Assembly: GCA_039029135.1 (NCBI GenBank)
Contig: JBCCGT010000028.1
Span: forward strand, 1-62,319
Direction: 5' to 3'
DNA from: JALZVT01 sp039029135
Lineage (GTDB): Bacteria > Pseudomonadota > Gammaproteobacteria > Pseudomonadales > Azotimanducaceae
DNA: 62,319 bases
Positions 9,526-18,341 of the stretch are shown here, in pieces. Below the pieces are notes generated by a model. The model did not search any database. It was not told the origin of the DNA and was given only the letters and a program-made list of their open reading frames with translations. A program made the position numbers and the translations under genes. Each line of letters begins with the position of its first letter. Position 1 is the first letter of the stretch.

Positions 9526-12288
9526 CTACTGGGTGGCAGTCTGCGCGGACGCTTGGCTCTCTGCGCTTCTCTCAATTGCCGCGTCGATCGCCTCACGCAG
9601 GTCACGCTGGGTGAAGGGCTTGGACAGAAATGCGTAGTCTGAATCCCCGGCGTCTGCATAGCCCGACATAATCAGCACCGGTAGATCGGGGTGCAGGCAT
9701 CTCAGCCTTCCCGCCAATTCGTAGCCGTCCATCGAGCCCGGCATGAGCACATCGGAAATGAGCAGATCTGGCGGGCCGTTACTGTCGATCTCTGCCATGG
9801 CCGTGTCGGCGCAGGGTACGGCGGTGACGTCCCAACCCAGCGCTTCGAGCAGCTGGCCCAACATCGCGCGGAGCGCATCCCGGTCTTCCGCGACCAGCAC
9901 GCGGCGGTCTAGCGAAGCCTCGTGTGCGAGCCGCGGCGCGGGGGTGACGATGGCTAGCGGGCAGGCGGCGATGGGCAGTCGCAGTCTCGCCGTTGTGCCC
10001 GTCCCGGGCTGCGATGTCAGTCGCAGCGAGCCGCCGGACTGTTCGGCGAAACCGTAGACCATACTCAGTCCCAGGCCGACCCCTTCGCTGCCTGATTTGG
10101 TGCTGAAAAATGGCTCCACCGCGCGTTCCAGCGTGTCCGGGCTCATGCCGGTGCCGGTATCCCGGACGCAGACCTCCGCGAATTCCTCGCAAATCATCGA
10201 TGTGATGGTGACTGTGCCGCGCTCCTGTATCGCCTCGCGCGCGTTGAGCAGCAGATTTAGGATTGCCGTCGTTAGCTGCCCGGAGTCAATGGTGATCGAA
10301 CAGGGTTCGACGTTGACGACCAGCTGCGCGCGCTCGCCCAGGCTGTTACGGAACAGCGTGGCGTTGTCGTCGAAAAACGCCTTGAGGTCGATCTGCTCCG
10401 GCACGAGCGTTTGCCGGCGCGCATAGGCGAGCAGTCCGTTGGTGATGCGAGCGCCAGAGTTGGCGGCGGTGAGGATGTCATTCAACAGCCGGTGCGGCTC
10501 AGAGCCAGGGGTGAAGTGTACTTCCTGCAGGTAGTCTGACGTCAGCGTGACGATCGTCATCAGATTGTTGAAGTCGTGCGCTACCCCGGCGGTTAGCTGA
10601 CCCAGCGCGCGCATCTTTTCGCTCTCGGCAAGCTGCTGCGTCAGCTTGCTCTGTGCGAGTTCACCGGCCAGCCGTCCGGCCATCTCGTTCTCGAGTTCCT
10701 CGGTGCGCTCAGCGACCTGCTGTTCGAGGGCTACTTTCTGCGTTCGCTCGCTCGTAGCCAAACGTTTTTGCATGCGGCGCCCGAGCCACAGGTAACCGAT
10801 GAGCAGCGACAGAACGAAGGTAAGGAGCATGGCAGTTCGGCGGCGTTTCTCTCTCTGTGCGTTCCAAAGGTCGTTTTTTGCGCGCTCTTTGACGAGGGCT
10901 AGCTCGGCAGTACGTACTTCGAGTTCGATAGCGGCATGCAGACGCCCGATTCGGTACTCGTACGCTGTATTCGTCAGCCAAGCCCGAATATCGCGTGCAC
11001 GGCGCTCTGCCTGCAACGCATCGTTTTGGCGTCCGTCGACTCTTGCCAGTCGACTGCGTTCAAGCCAAGCGTCGAGCAGGATTTGATTCGGCTCGTCTGC
11101 GGGCACGTTCTCGATCACGCCGTCGAGCACCGCTTCTGCCTCGTACTTGCGGCCGGACATTGCCAGCGCCCTCGCAAACGGCACCAGCACCGGCTGAGCG
11201 CGCGGTACGTCGAGCCCATTGGGTGGCGAGACTCCCATCATGCGCATCGATTCGATGAAATTCGTCAGTGCCTCGGGTAGCCTATTTGCCTCGAGCTGCG
11301 CGTGCGCGAGTGTCGAGAGCGCATAGGCGTAGGTGTCCTGTTGCACGCTGCCGCCGGTGATCTCCAGTACAGATGCTAAAGCGACTTCTGCTTCGTCGGG
11401 TCGACCAGATCCAATCAATGCCTCGGCCCGCATCACGGCAGAGATCAGACGCCGCGCGGGCTGGCTGTATTCCGGATGTTGATCCATGGCCTCGAACACG
11501 TCGAGGGCTTCTTTGTGTTTGCCGATCTGAGAGTAGACGTTCGCGACATTAAGACGCACGGTGCGCTGAATGTCTGCGCTGTCCACCGCCTTGAGCGAAT
11601 ACGTCCAAGCCTCCTGATAGTGCGGTAGTGCGAGACGTGGCCTGCGCACCGTTGCGTGGTGTACGCCGAGCCAATTGTTAGAAAGTGCGTTGAGTCGGGG
11701 GTCTTGTGTACGCTTTGCGTTGGCAACCGCTGTCTCAACGGCAGATCGGGACGTGCCGTGATCGCCCTCACGGTAAGCTAAAAAAGAACTGATCAGCAGG
11801 ATCTGGGTTTCGACCAGCAGCGAGTCCACGCGCAACGTACCGTCTCGTACTTCAGCGCAGAGTTCCTTTGTGCCCGGTTCGCCGCCGCGCAAGAGCAATT
11901 GGCAGTTGAGAGCGATCGCCAGCGCGTGCTCATCGGATTCCGTCTCTGCGTGTTGCAGCACGCCGTCGACCCACCGCCGCGCGTTCGCGCTGTCGCGTGT
12001 CGCCAGTCTGTCGGCCAGCGTGAGCTGGGCGCGCTGCGCAACCGCGGAGCCGGCGTCGTTGACATTGGCGAGTCGCAGCAGTTCCTCGGTCGCGAGACCG
12101 CGCAGCGTGTGCCAGTCTTGGGCCGTCGCGAACGGCGCGGTCAATCCCGCAGCTGAGAAAGCCAAGATGAGAGCGAGCGCGCCCGCTGTTGAGCGGCGCC
12201 GACCGAGAGTGCGCCACGACCTCGACGGCCGTTCGTTTTGGCTCGCGCGCCAGCTGTAGCGCGGGATGTCAGGCTCGGTAGCTCGCAT
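9526..12288 (-). CDS. Hybrid sensor histidine kinase with TPR sensor region
   Basis: A 920-residue membrane protein. Order: signal/anchor near 38-56; a TPR-rich periplasmic region (~60-460); a membrane helix near 486-504; a coiled coil; a HisKA box with AHDFNN (phospho-His near 571); an ATPase domain with ILNLLLNAREAI, VRDTGTGMS and GVGLGLSMVYGF; and a C-terminal receiver with ISDVLMPG (phospho-Asp near 848) and a KPF lysine motif. TPR sensors probably detect proteins or peptides. No separate response regulator is adjacent, so output may be by phosphotransfer elsewhere. Its 5' end overlaps the upstream aldolase gene by 20 bases. Confidence 0.9.
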   Translation of the reverse strand: MRATEPDIPRYSWRASQNERPSRSWRTLGRRRSTAGALALILAFSAAGLTAPFATAQDWHTLRGLATEELLRLANVNDAGSAVAQRAQLTLADRLATRDSANARRWVDGVLQHAETESDEHALAIALNCQLLLRGGEPGTKELCAEVRDGTLRVDSLLVETQILLISSFLAYREGDHGTSRSAVETAVANAKRTQDPRLNALSNNWLGVHHATVRRPRLALPHYQEAWTYSLKAVDSADIQRTVRLNVANVYSQIGKHKEALDVFEAMDQHPEYSQPARRLISAVMRAEALIGSGRPDEAEVALASVLEITGGSVQQDTYAYALSTLAHAQLEANRLPEALTNFIESMRMMGVSPPNGLDVPRAQPVLVPFARALAMSGRKYEAEAVLDGVIENVPADEPNQILLDAWLERSRLARVDGRQNDALQAERRARDIRAWLTNTAYEYRIGRLHAAIELEVRTAELALVKERAKNDLWNAQREKRRRTAMLLTFVLSLLIGYLWLGRRMQKRLATSERTQKVALEQQVAERTEELENEMAGRLAGELAQSKLTQQLAESEKMRALGQLTAGVAHDFNNLMTIVTLTSDYLQEVHFTPGSEPHRLLNDILTAANSGARITNGLLAYARRQTLVPEQIDLKAFFDDNATLFRNSLGERAQLVVNVEPCSITIDSGQLTTAILNLLLNAREAIQERGTVTITSMICEEFAEVCVRDTGTGMSPDTLERAVEPFFSTKSGSEGVGLGLSMVYGFAEQSGGSLRLTSQPGTGTTARLRLPIAACPLAIVTPAPRLAHEASLDRRVLVAEDRDALRAMLGQLLEALGWDVTAVPCADTAMAEIDSNGPPDLLISDVLMPGSMDGYELAGRLRCLHPDLPVLIMSGYADAGDSDYAFLSKPFTQRDLREAIDAAIERSAESQASAQTATQ

Positions 12289-13039
12289 CCATGGCGTCCA
12301 GTTTGCGCGTCCATGCCGGCCAGGCGATGACGTCCGCCGTGCCGTCGAACAACAGCCGCGATTGCTCCGCGGCCTTTTCCGGTGAACCCTGCGGAGGTAG
12401 CGAAACGGCGTCGCGTCCCGCTGCTAACGCCTTGACCTGCATCGTGCAGGCCCGCTCCAGGTAATACATGGCCATGAACGCGGCGTTGGCGCTGGTGCCG
12501 ACGGTGAGGGTGCCGTGATTGCGCAGGATAAGAAACTGACCGCCCCCAATATCGCGGACGATTCGCTCGCGCTCGTCCAGATCCAGCGCCACGCCCTCGT
12601 AGTCGTGATACGCGATCTCGCCGCACTGCATTGCATGCTGTGTCAGCGGCAACAGGCCGTCTGCCATCGCTGAAACGGCTACGCCGTCGTCGGTATGCAG
12701 GTGCAGCACGAACTGGGCGTCGTCACGCGCCATGTGAATGGCCGAGTGAATGGTGAAGCCCGCCGGATTGATCTCGTAGGGCGACGGCATCACCTTGTTG
12801 CCTTCGGTGTCGACCTTCACCAGATTCGAGGCGGTGACCTCATCAAAGCGCAGGCCCAGCGGGTTGATCAGAAAGTGATGCTCTGGCCCGGGTACGCGCG
12901 CCGACAGATGCGTGAACAGAAAGTCGTCCCACCCGTGCATGGCGACCAAGCGATAGAGGGCGGCCAAATCGACGCGGCGCTGCCACTCGTCGCTCGATAC
13001 GGCATCTTGCACGGATTCTGCAGGCAGGGATTCGGCCAT
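12269..13039 (-). CDS. Class II aldolase/adducin-family protein
   Basis: A 256-residue cytoplasmic protein with the class II aldolase fold: VDLAALYRLVAMHGWDDFLFTHLSARVPG, FLINPLGLRFDEVTASNLVKVD, the zinc-histidine motif FVLHLHTDD (near 112-118) and the third histidine in LRNHGTLTVG. The family includes sugar-phosphate aldolases, but this subgroup (with HLSARVP and VGTSANAAFMAMYYLERAC) mostly lacks defined substrates and often acts on, or only resembles, such enzymes. It is transcribed ahead of the histidine kinase, with a 20-base overlap suggesting one transcript. Confidence 0.85.
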   Translation of the reverse strand: MAESLPAESVQDAVSSDEWQRRVDLAALYRLVAMHGWDDFLFTHLSARVPGPEHHFLINPLGLRFDEVTASNLVKVDTEGNKVMPSPYEINPAGFTIHSAIHMARDDAQFVLHLHTDDGVAVSAMADGLLPLTQHAMQCGEIAYHDYEGVALDLDERERIVRDIGGGQFLILRNHGTLTVGTSANAAFMAMYYLERACTMQVKALAAGRDAVSLPPQGSPEKAAEQSRLLFDGTADVIAWPAWTRKLDAMDASYRA

Positions 13040-13236
13040 GTTTGGATTCCTCTAGTCGGGCGCCGATTCTATCAGTCTCCGGAAGGCTCTGGCGGCACGG
13101 GATCGCCGCAGCAACGCGATTTTACTTCGGGGATATCGGCCTGAGCGGGTGCCAGCAGCACCGCTTTTTTGGCCCTTGAATCCGGTTCAGGCAGCGTCGA
13201 GACTGCCCCTCACGAAGGTCGGGAGAAGACCGCTAG

Positions 13237-13968
13237 ATGTCGACATGTCAGCATCGGGTGCCGACAAGGTTGAGTGACGGCGAACTGCTCGCGGCTCGTC
13301 TCGACCTGGGCTACCTGCGCGCCGCAGACGGCGCATTGCTCGCCACCAACGAATGGGAGCGCCGGCCTCCGCCGCTGCTGCACGTTGTGCGTCGAGCCCC
13401 GTCAGACGGGGCACCGATCGACTGGGCCTGCCGTCACGATGTGCCCGAGGCACAGCGTGTCGCCGTCGCTGAGGTGCTGGGCGCGTGGCAGCAACACGCC
13501 GATCGGCTGGGAGACGAACTGATCGCGGTCCTGCGCCCTTCCGGCGCCAGCCGCTACTGGGGTGGTCCGGCGGCGCGATTGAAGACGATGACGGCAGAAG
13601 CGGCTGCGCTTGCGCCCTTGTTTCGGGTGCTGCCGGCCTGCGAATCTCTGCTGCAACCCCTGCTGGCGGATTGGGTCCCCGATCTTGAGCACAGACATCC
13701 GATGCTCGCCGTGGTGGTCGAGGGGCGGGCCGTCGCCGTGTGCGCGACGGTGCGCGACGCCCACGGCCTGCACGAGGCAGGGGTGGAGACCGCGCCCGAA
13801 TGGCGCCGTCGTGGGTGCGGGGTCATCGCGGTGGCGGCGTGGGTACAGGCGGTGCTAGCGGGCGGCGCGCGACCGCTGTACACGACCACCTGGGACAACC
13901 GCGCTTCGCTTGCCGTTGCGCGGCGCTGCGGATTTGTGCCCTTCGCCGAAGATCTTTGCGTGGGCTGA
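13237..13968 (+). CDS. GNAT-family acetyltransferase domain protein
   Basis: A 243-residue protein. The C-terminal third carries a GNAT core: LAVVVEGRAVAVCATVRDA, AGVETAPEWRRRGCGVIAVAAWV (the acetyl-CoA pyrophosphate loop, RRRGCG) and WDNRASLAVARRCGFVPF. The N-terminal 100 residues have no recognised domain, as in the GNAT_acetyltran/FR47-like group. The acceptor is unknown. The gene is convergent with the large TonB-dependent receptor gene, with a shared hairpin terminator between them. Confidence 0.8.
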   Translation: MSTCQHRVPTRLSDGELLAARLDLGYLRAADGALLATNEWERRPPPLLHVVRRAPSDGAPIDWACRHDVPEAQRVAVAEVLGAWQQHADRLGDELIAVLRPSGASRYWGGPAARLKTMTAEAAALAPLFRVLPACESLLQPLLADWVPDLEHRHPMLAVVVEGRAVAVCATVRDAHGLHEAGVETAPEWRRRGCGVIAVAAWVQAVLAGGARPLYTTTWDNRASLAVARRCGFVPFAEDLCVG

Positions 13969-13999
13969 TCTGCGTGGCCTGAATGGGTCTGGGGCAAAC

Positions 14000-14029
14000 A
14001 AAAAGGCCGGGCTAGTGCCCGGCCTTTTT
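14000..14029. terminator. Bidirectional rho-independent terminator
   Basis: An 8-bp perfect stem, GGCCGGGC (14005-14012) and GCCCGGCC (14017-14024), with a TAGT loop, flanked by five A on the left and five T on the right. It therefore works in both directions, ending the plus-strand acetyltransferase gene and the minus-strand receptor gene. Confidence 0.92.
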
Positions 14030-14060
14030 CAAGGACGCACTCGCGTCCATGCGCGAACGA

Positions 14061-16913
14061 TTAGCGGAAGCTAAACGTCACGTCGATGCCGTACAGACGG
14101 GGCTCGGTGACCTGGGCCGTACGACGGAAGCCGTCAGCCTGGCCGTGGCGCAGGATCTGACGAATGCCGATCTCGTCGAATACGTTGTTGACGAAGCCAG
14201 CAACGATCCAACGCTCGTCGGCGCTGGTCCAGGTGGCGCGTAGATCGAGGCGATCGTACGACGGGGCTCGGTCCAGCTCGGCCTCGTAGGCGGAGAAGTA
14301 CACGTCGCCGATGTAGCTCCAGTTAGCCAGCAGGTTCAGGTTGCCGTTGGCGCCCATGGGAAACAGGTAAGACGCGTAGAGGTTTGCCTTGGTCTCCGGT
14401 ACCTGCAGCATGCGGTTGCCCTTGATGTCGATACGACGGTCCGGGTTGCTGTCCGCGTCGTACAGCGTGCCGGGGAAGCGCGGATCCGCGCCGTCGACGA
14501 CAAAGAACGACTCGGTGTAGCTGGCGTCGGTGTAGCTGAAGTTGCCACCCAGGGTCAGCTGGTCAGTAGCGAGCCACAGGACTTCGGCCTCGACGCCCTT
14601 AATCTCCGCACCCGGCGCCGCCTCGATCGACGTCGTCGAGTCTACGACGGCACAGGCGCTTTGCGCGCTCTGCGGCGTCGCGATCGGAGGACAAGCCTCT
14701 TCGGTGCGGGTATGAATCGCATCGTAGTCATACAGGTAGGCGCTGGCGTTCAGCTGTAGGGTGTTGTCCAGGAACTGGCCTTTGAAGCCGAGCTCGTAGG
14801 CGATCAGCTCTTCTGGATCGAACTGCGGCGTCTGGCTGAAGAAGGCGAGGTTGAAACCGCCGGAACGGAATCCGGTGGTGACGTTCGCATAGATCAGCGA
14901 CGAGTCCGTGATGTTGTAGTCGAGGTTCACGCGCCAGGTGACGTCATCATCTTCGCGTTCCAGACGGCGGTGTGCCATGAAGGTAAACGGTACACCCAGC
15001 AGATAGGGCTCGACCGCACCCGTGGGCTGCAGGGTCGCGGGATCAATGGCGCCACGAAGGATGTTCAGGGTGGCGAGATCGATGCCCAGAATCGGGAACA
15101 GTGCGGTCGTTTCCGCGTACTGTGCCAGGTTTTCCTGGCCTTCGATTTCGTCGCGCGCATAACGAACACCCGCGGTCAGCGTGAACTTCTCGTTGATGTC
15201 CCATACGCCCTGTGTATAGACCGCAAAGGCCTCACGCTCGGTGCGGTTCGCACCCAGCAGGTCGCTGCCCGTGGTGGCGATACCGTGGTTTACACCTTCC
15301 AGCGTCGCATCGCCCAGCCAGGGGCCGAAGGCGAGCTGCAGGTCGCCGGCGCCTAGACCATTTGCGTCGAACTGATCGCGCGCAGTAAACAGACCCGGCG
15401 TGGACTGCCCGACCAGGAAGCCCAGACCCGGTACGCCAAGAGAGGCGGCAATCGGATCGGTGGCGAAGTTAGGGTCAGTGAACTGGGCCGAGGCCGTCGA
15501 AGAGAAGAAGTCATAGCGCTGATCGATGACGGAGTCATAGAAGAAAATGCCCGACGTGAAGGTCACGTTGTCGCGCAGATCCCAGAACGCCTGGATCTCG
15601 TGAGAGACATAGTCGGCTTCGTGGTTCACATAGAACTGGCGGTCATCGAGTTGGGCTGCGCTCGAGTCATCTTCGGTGACGCGACGGTAGATCAGCGTGT
15701 TGTAGCCGAACAGGTACTTCAGCGTGAGGCGATCGCTGACGTCCCATTCGAATTCGAACTGGGTGCCCTTCTGGTCGAATTCCTCGACGTTAAGGCCGTT
15801 GGTAAAGGCGCAGAGATCGTCGCCCTCGATGTTGTTGCGATCCGAAAAGACACATTGGTTGGGATCCAGGTTCAGCGAGCGGCCGTGATTGCGAAAGCTG
15901 CTGACTGCGGAATCGACACCCGGTCTAACGCGCTGAGCCAGTATGTCTGCACCGGTCGTGGGGTTCGTGAACGTCAGGATCGGCTGCGTGGGATCGACGA
16001 AGTCACTGGCGGTTACCAGGGTCTGGTTTGGATCAACGTTGCGCAGGCTGTGCGTTTGAACGTCGTAGTTGCGCGTGGCGTCCTGATGTAGACCGTTGGC
16101 GCCGGGAAGAATCGTGTTCTCGCCCGCCAGTACGATCAGACCACCACCGTCGGCACCGCCGAAGGTGCGATGCACTTTCGCCTTGTTGGTGCGCACGTGG
16201 GCGTTCATGCGATCGTTGATGCGCCACTCGAGTTGCAAGGCGAGGTTCAGTTCGTCGCCGCTATCGAGATCTTCTTCGGTTGGACCCAGCTCATCCACCC
16301 AGCCGTCGTGACGGCGGGAAGAAGCGGTGAAGCGACCGTTCAACTTATCCTGGATAAGCGGGCCGGAAATCATGCCGTAGCCGTCCAGGGTGTTGTAGCT
16401 GCCGATGGTTGTACGGGCCGTGGCCTCGAACTCATCGGTCGGACGCTTGTAGATGAAGTTCATGGCGCCGCCGACCGCGTTGCGGCCATACAGCGTGCCC
16501 TGCGGACCGCGCAGGACCTCGATGCGCTCGACGTCGAACAGCGAGCCGATGGTCGCCGTATACAGGTCTTCCGAGTAGATGCCATTCATATAGGTCGCGA
16601 CACCCGGGTCGCCGCCCAGGTTGCGAAAGTTCCGGCCGACGCCGCGTACGGCGGAGTCGTAGGGCTGAATGGTGGTGGCCGGCACCATGTTTTGCAGATC
16701 GGACTGATTGCGGATGCCGAAATCGTCGAGCATGTCGCCGGTGAATGCGGTGATTGAGATGGAGGTGTCCTGAACGGACGACTCCTTGCGCTCGGCGGTG
16801 ACGACCACCTCTTCGATCGAGCGCCCTCGTTCTTCTTGGGCGAATACGCCGGCGGGCGATGCGAACAGCACACACGCAGGCACAGCCAACCTAATGGCTC
16901 TCAAAAGTTTCAT
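14061..16913 (-). CDS. TonB-dependent outer-membrane receptor
   Basis: A 950-residue outer-membrane protein. Residues 1-25 are a signal peptide ending in FAQ. A TonB box follows (IEEVVVTAERK, ~33-43), then the plug (VRGVGRN, MNGIYSEDLY, VERIEVLRGPQGTLYGRNAVGGAMNF) and a 22-strand barrel ending in RLYGIDVTFSFR with a terminal aromatic-charged strand. It imports a substrate too large or scarce for porins, powered by TonB-ExbBD. The MEROPS-like VTAERKESSVQD start is typical of receptors for non-iron organic compounds as well as siderophores, so the ligand is open. The divergent neighbour is a periplasmic MBL-fold hydrolase. Confidence 0.93.
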   Translation of the reverse strand: MKLLRAIRLAVPACVLFASPAGVFAQEERGRSIEEVVVTAERKESSVQDTSISITAFTGDMLDDFGIRNQSDLQNMVPATTIQPYDSAVRGVGRNFRNLGGDPGVATYMNGIYSEDLYTATIGSLFDVERIEVLRGPQGTLYGRNAVGGAMNFIYKRPTDEFEATARTTIGSYNTLDGYGMISGPLIQDKLNGRFTASSRRHDGWVDELGPTEEDLDSGDELNLALQLEWRINDRMNAHVRTNKAKVHRTFGGADGGGLIVLAGENTILPGANGLHQDATRNYDVQTHSLRNVDPNQTLVTASDFVDPTQPILTFTNPTTGADILAQRVRPGVDSAVSSFRNHGRSLNLDPNQCVFSDRNNIEGDDLCAFTNGLNVEEFDQKGTQFEFEWDVSDRLTLKYLFGYNTLIYRRVTEDDSSAAQLDDRQFYVNHEADYVSHEIQAFWDLRDNVTFTSGIFFYDSVIDQRYDFFSSTASAQFTDPNFATDPIAASLGVPGLGFLVGQSTPGLFTARDQFDANGLGAGDLQLAFGPWLGDATLEGVNHGIATTGSDLLGANRTEREAFAVYTQGVWDINEKFTLTAGVRYARDEIEGQENLAQYAETTALFPILGIDLATLNILRGAIDPATLQPTGAVEPYLLGVPFTFMAHRRLEREDDDVTWRVNLDYNITDSSLIYANVTTGFRSGGFNLAFFSQTPQFDPEELIAYELGFKGQFLDNTLQLNASAYLYDYDAIHTRTEEACPPIATPQSAQSACAVVDSTTSIEAAPGAEIKGVEAEVLWLATDQLTLGGNFSYTDASYTESFFVVDGADPRFPGTLYDADSNPDRRIDIKGNRMLQVPETKANLYASYLFPMGANGNLNLLANWSYIGDVYFSAYEAELDRAPSYDRLDLRATWTSADERWIVAGFVNNVFDEIGIRQILRHGQADGFRRTAQVTEPRLYGIDVTFSFR

Positions 16914-17384
16914 TGACTACCCCTCTATTGGCGGCCGCTAGTTGCGGACGGTTTGGATTGGCTGCTTATCCGTAGTGTTTCTCGCAGATGCCCCACAGCA
17001 CCGTGGCGAAGGGCCTTCCTGCCCGGCTCGAGTCCGCTTCCGCGGTCACGGCAGAATGGGTTGGCCCGGCCAATCCGGGTTAGCAGCGACGCTATGGTGC
17101 TGCCAGATGCCCGAAACACTCTGGTTGCGTTAACCGCTTATTCTTTGCAGAGAATTCGCGTCGGGCAGCGGTCACTGTAACAGTAACCAAGGTGGTTGCA
17201 ACGCGTTTGGCGGGACTGCTTACATACCGTCAAAGGGAAGGCGCCTGCTGGGCGTTCAAGAGGGCTAAAGGTCCCGTAGGGCCGGTCTTTGGCAGCCTCG
17301 GTGATCAGGGTTCGCGCTTGGCGTGGGCCCGTCGGCCCAGCCCTGTCGAAACCCATGTTCAGGCGAGTCAGGAGAGAGAGGGTA
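16914..17384. other. Divergent control region between receptor and MBL-fold gene
   Basis: About 470 bases with no gene. It must hold the promoters of both divergent genes. A 17-base dyad at 17171-17187 (listed separately) is the clearest regulatory candidate. The portion nearest the hydrolase, 17230-17370, is GC-rich with several short self-complementary blocks (such as GGGCC...GGCCC around 17274-17340) and could form a structured leader, but no known riboswitch core is recognised. Confidence 0.5.
17171..17187. promoter_or_regulatory. Palindromic operator candidate
   Basis: GTcACTGTAACAGTaAC contains a perfect 11-base palindrome (ACTGT-A-ACAGT) with two further matching bases each side after one mismatch. 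It lies in the divergent region, about 258 bases from the receptor start and 198 from the hydrolase start. The shape suits a dimeric repressor. No regulator gene is adjacent. Confidence 0.4.
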
Positions 17385-18341
17385 ATGGGGAATGCGAAAC
17401 AGGTATTTGGCCGGATTGCGCGGCTGGGCGGCGCGCTGTTGTTGGCGCTGGGGGCGCCTTTCGGACACGCGCACCAGCACGAGCCGCTCGAACTCGATGC
17501 GCTGCTGGGCGCGTTCGGCTGGGATTTTGCGACTGCGGAGGTTCGCACGGAGAAGCTCAGCGATGGGTTCTACGTCCTGTTCGGTATTGGCGGCAACGTC
17601 GGCGTCAGCGTTGGGGACAGCGGCACGCTCGTCGTCGACGACCAGTTTCCGCAGATGATGCCGAAGCTCAAGGCCGCGATGGCCGAGATCGGCAGTCAGG
17701 GCGTCGATTTCGCTGTCAACACCCATTGGCACTTCGACCACGCCGAAGGCAATCTCACGCTGGGTCCCGAGGGGACCTGGATCGTCGCGCAGGAAAACTC
17801 GCGCGCGATGATGCGCGACGACCACGTCATCAACCTGGTCGCGCTGAAGTATTTGCAAAAGGCCTACCCTGAGGCCGCCCAGCCGGTCATCACCTATACG
17901 GATCGGATGCGCTTTCACTTCAACGGCGAGGCAATCGACCTGCTGCACTTTGGCCCGGCGCACACAACCGGCGATACGGCGGTGTTTTTTCGAGGCAACA
18001 ACGCGGTGCACATGGGCGACGTCTTCAATCGTGGCTATCCGTTCATCGATGCGGACAACGGCGGTGGCATCGACGGCATGATTGCGTTCTGCGAAGCGGT
18101 GCTGGGCGAGATCGAGCGCGACACGATCGTGATCCCCGGCCACGGTGAGGTCAGCGACTGGAGCGGGTTTGCCAGCTACATCAGCATGCTGAAGACGGTT
18201 CGCCTGCGGGTCAGCGGCATGATCTCAGACGGCAAGCGGCTGTCGGAGATACAGGCGGCCAGGCCAACGGCGGAGTACGACGCGACCTACGGCGATCCGT
18301 CCGGTTTTGTGGATCGGGTGTACGTCAGCCTGAAGCGTTAG
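17385..18341 (+). CDS. Periplasmic metallo-beta-lactamase-fold hydrolase
   Basis: The ATG at 17385 has a strong GGAGAGAGAGGG ribosome site and is followed by a signal peptide (RLGGALLLALGAPFGHAHQHEP), giving 318 residues. The zinc motif HxHxDH is at 114-119 (THWHFDHAEGN), the third-site histidine in GPAHTTGDTA (~194), and a PGHGEVS motif near 252. This matches exported MBL-fold hydrolases of unknown substrate, related to subclass B3 enzymes but without their full lactamase pattern. It is convergent with the LLM oxidoreductase; the two stop codons overlap. Confidence 0.87.
   Translation: MGNAKQVFGRIARLGGALLLALGAPFGHAHQHEPLELDALLGAFGWDFATAEVRTEKLSDGFYVLFGIGGNVGVSVGDSGTLVVDDQFPQMMPKLKAAMAEIGSQGVDFAVNTHWHFDHAEGNLTLGPEGTWIVAQENSRAMMRDDHVINLVALKYLQKAYPEAAQPVITYTDRMRFHFNGEAIDLLHFGPAHTTGDTAVFFRGNNAVHMGDVFNRGYPFIDADNGGGIDGMIAFCEAVLGEIERDTIVIPGHGEVSDWSGFASYISMLKTVRLRVSGMISDGKRLSEIQAARPTAEYDATYGDPSGFVDRVYVSLKR

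Noticed and set aside
17230..17370. Structured leader resembling a riboswitch before the MBL-fold gene
   Set aside because: Several GC blocks can pair, but no known aptamer core (cobalamin, glycine, SAM, TPP) is present, so I left it as unspecified structure.
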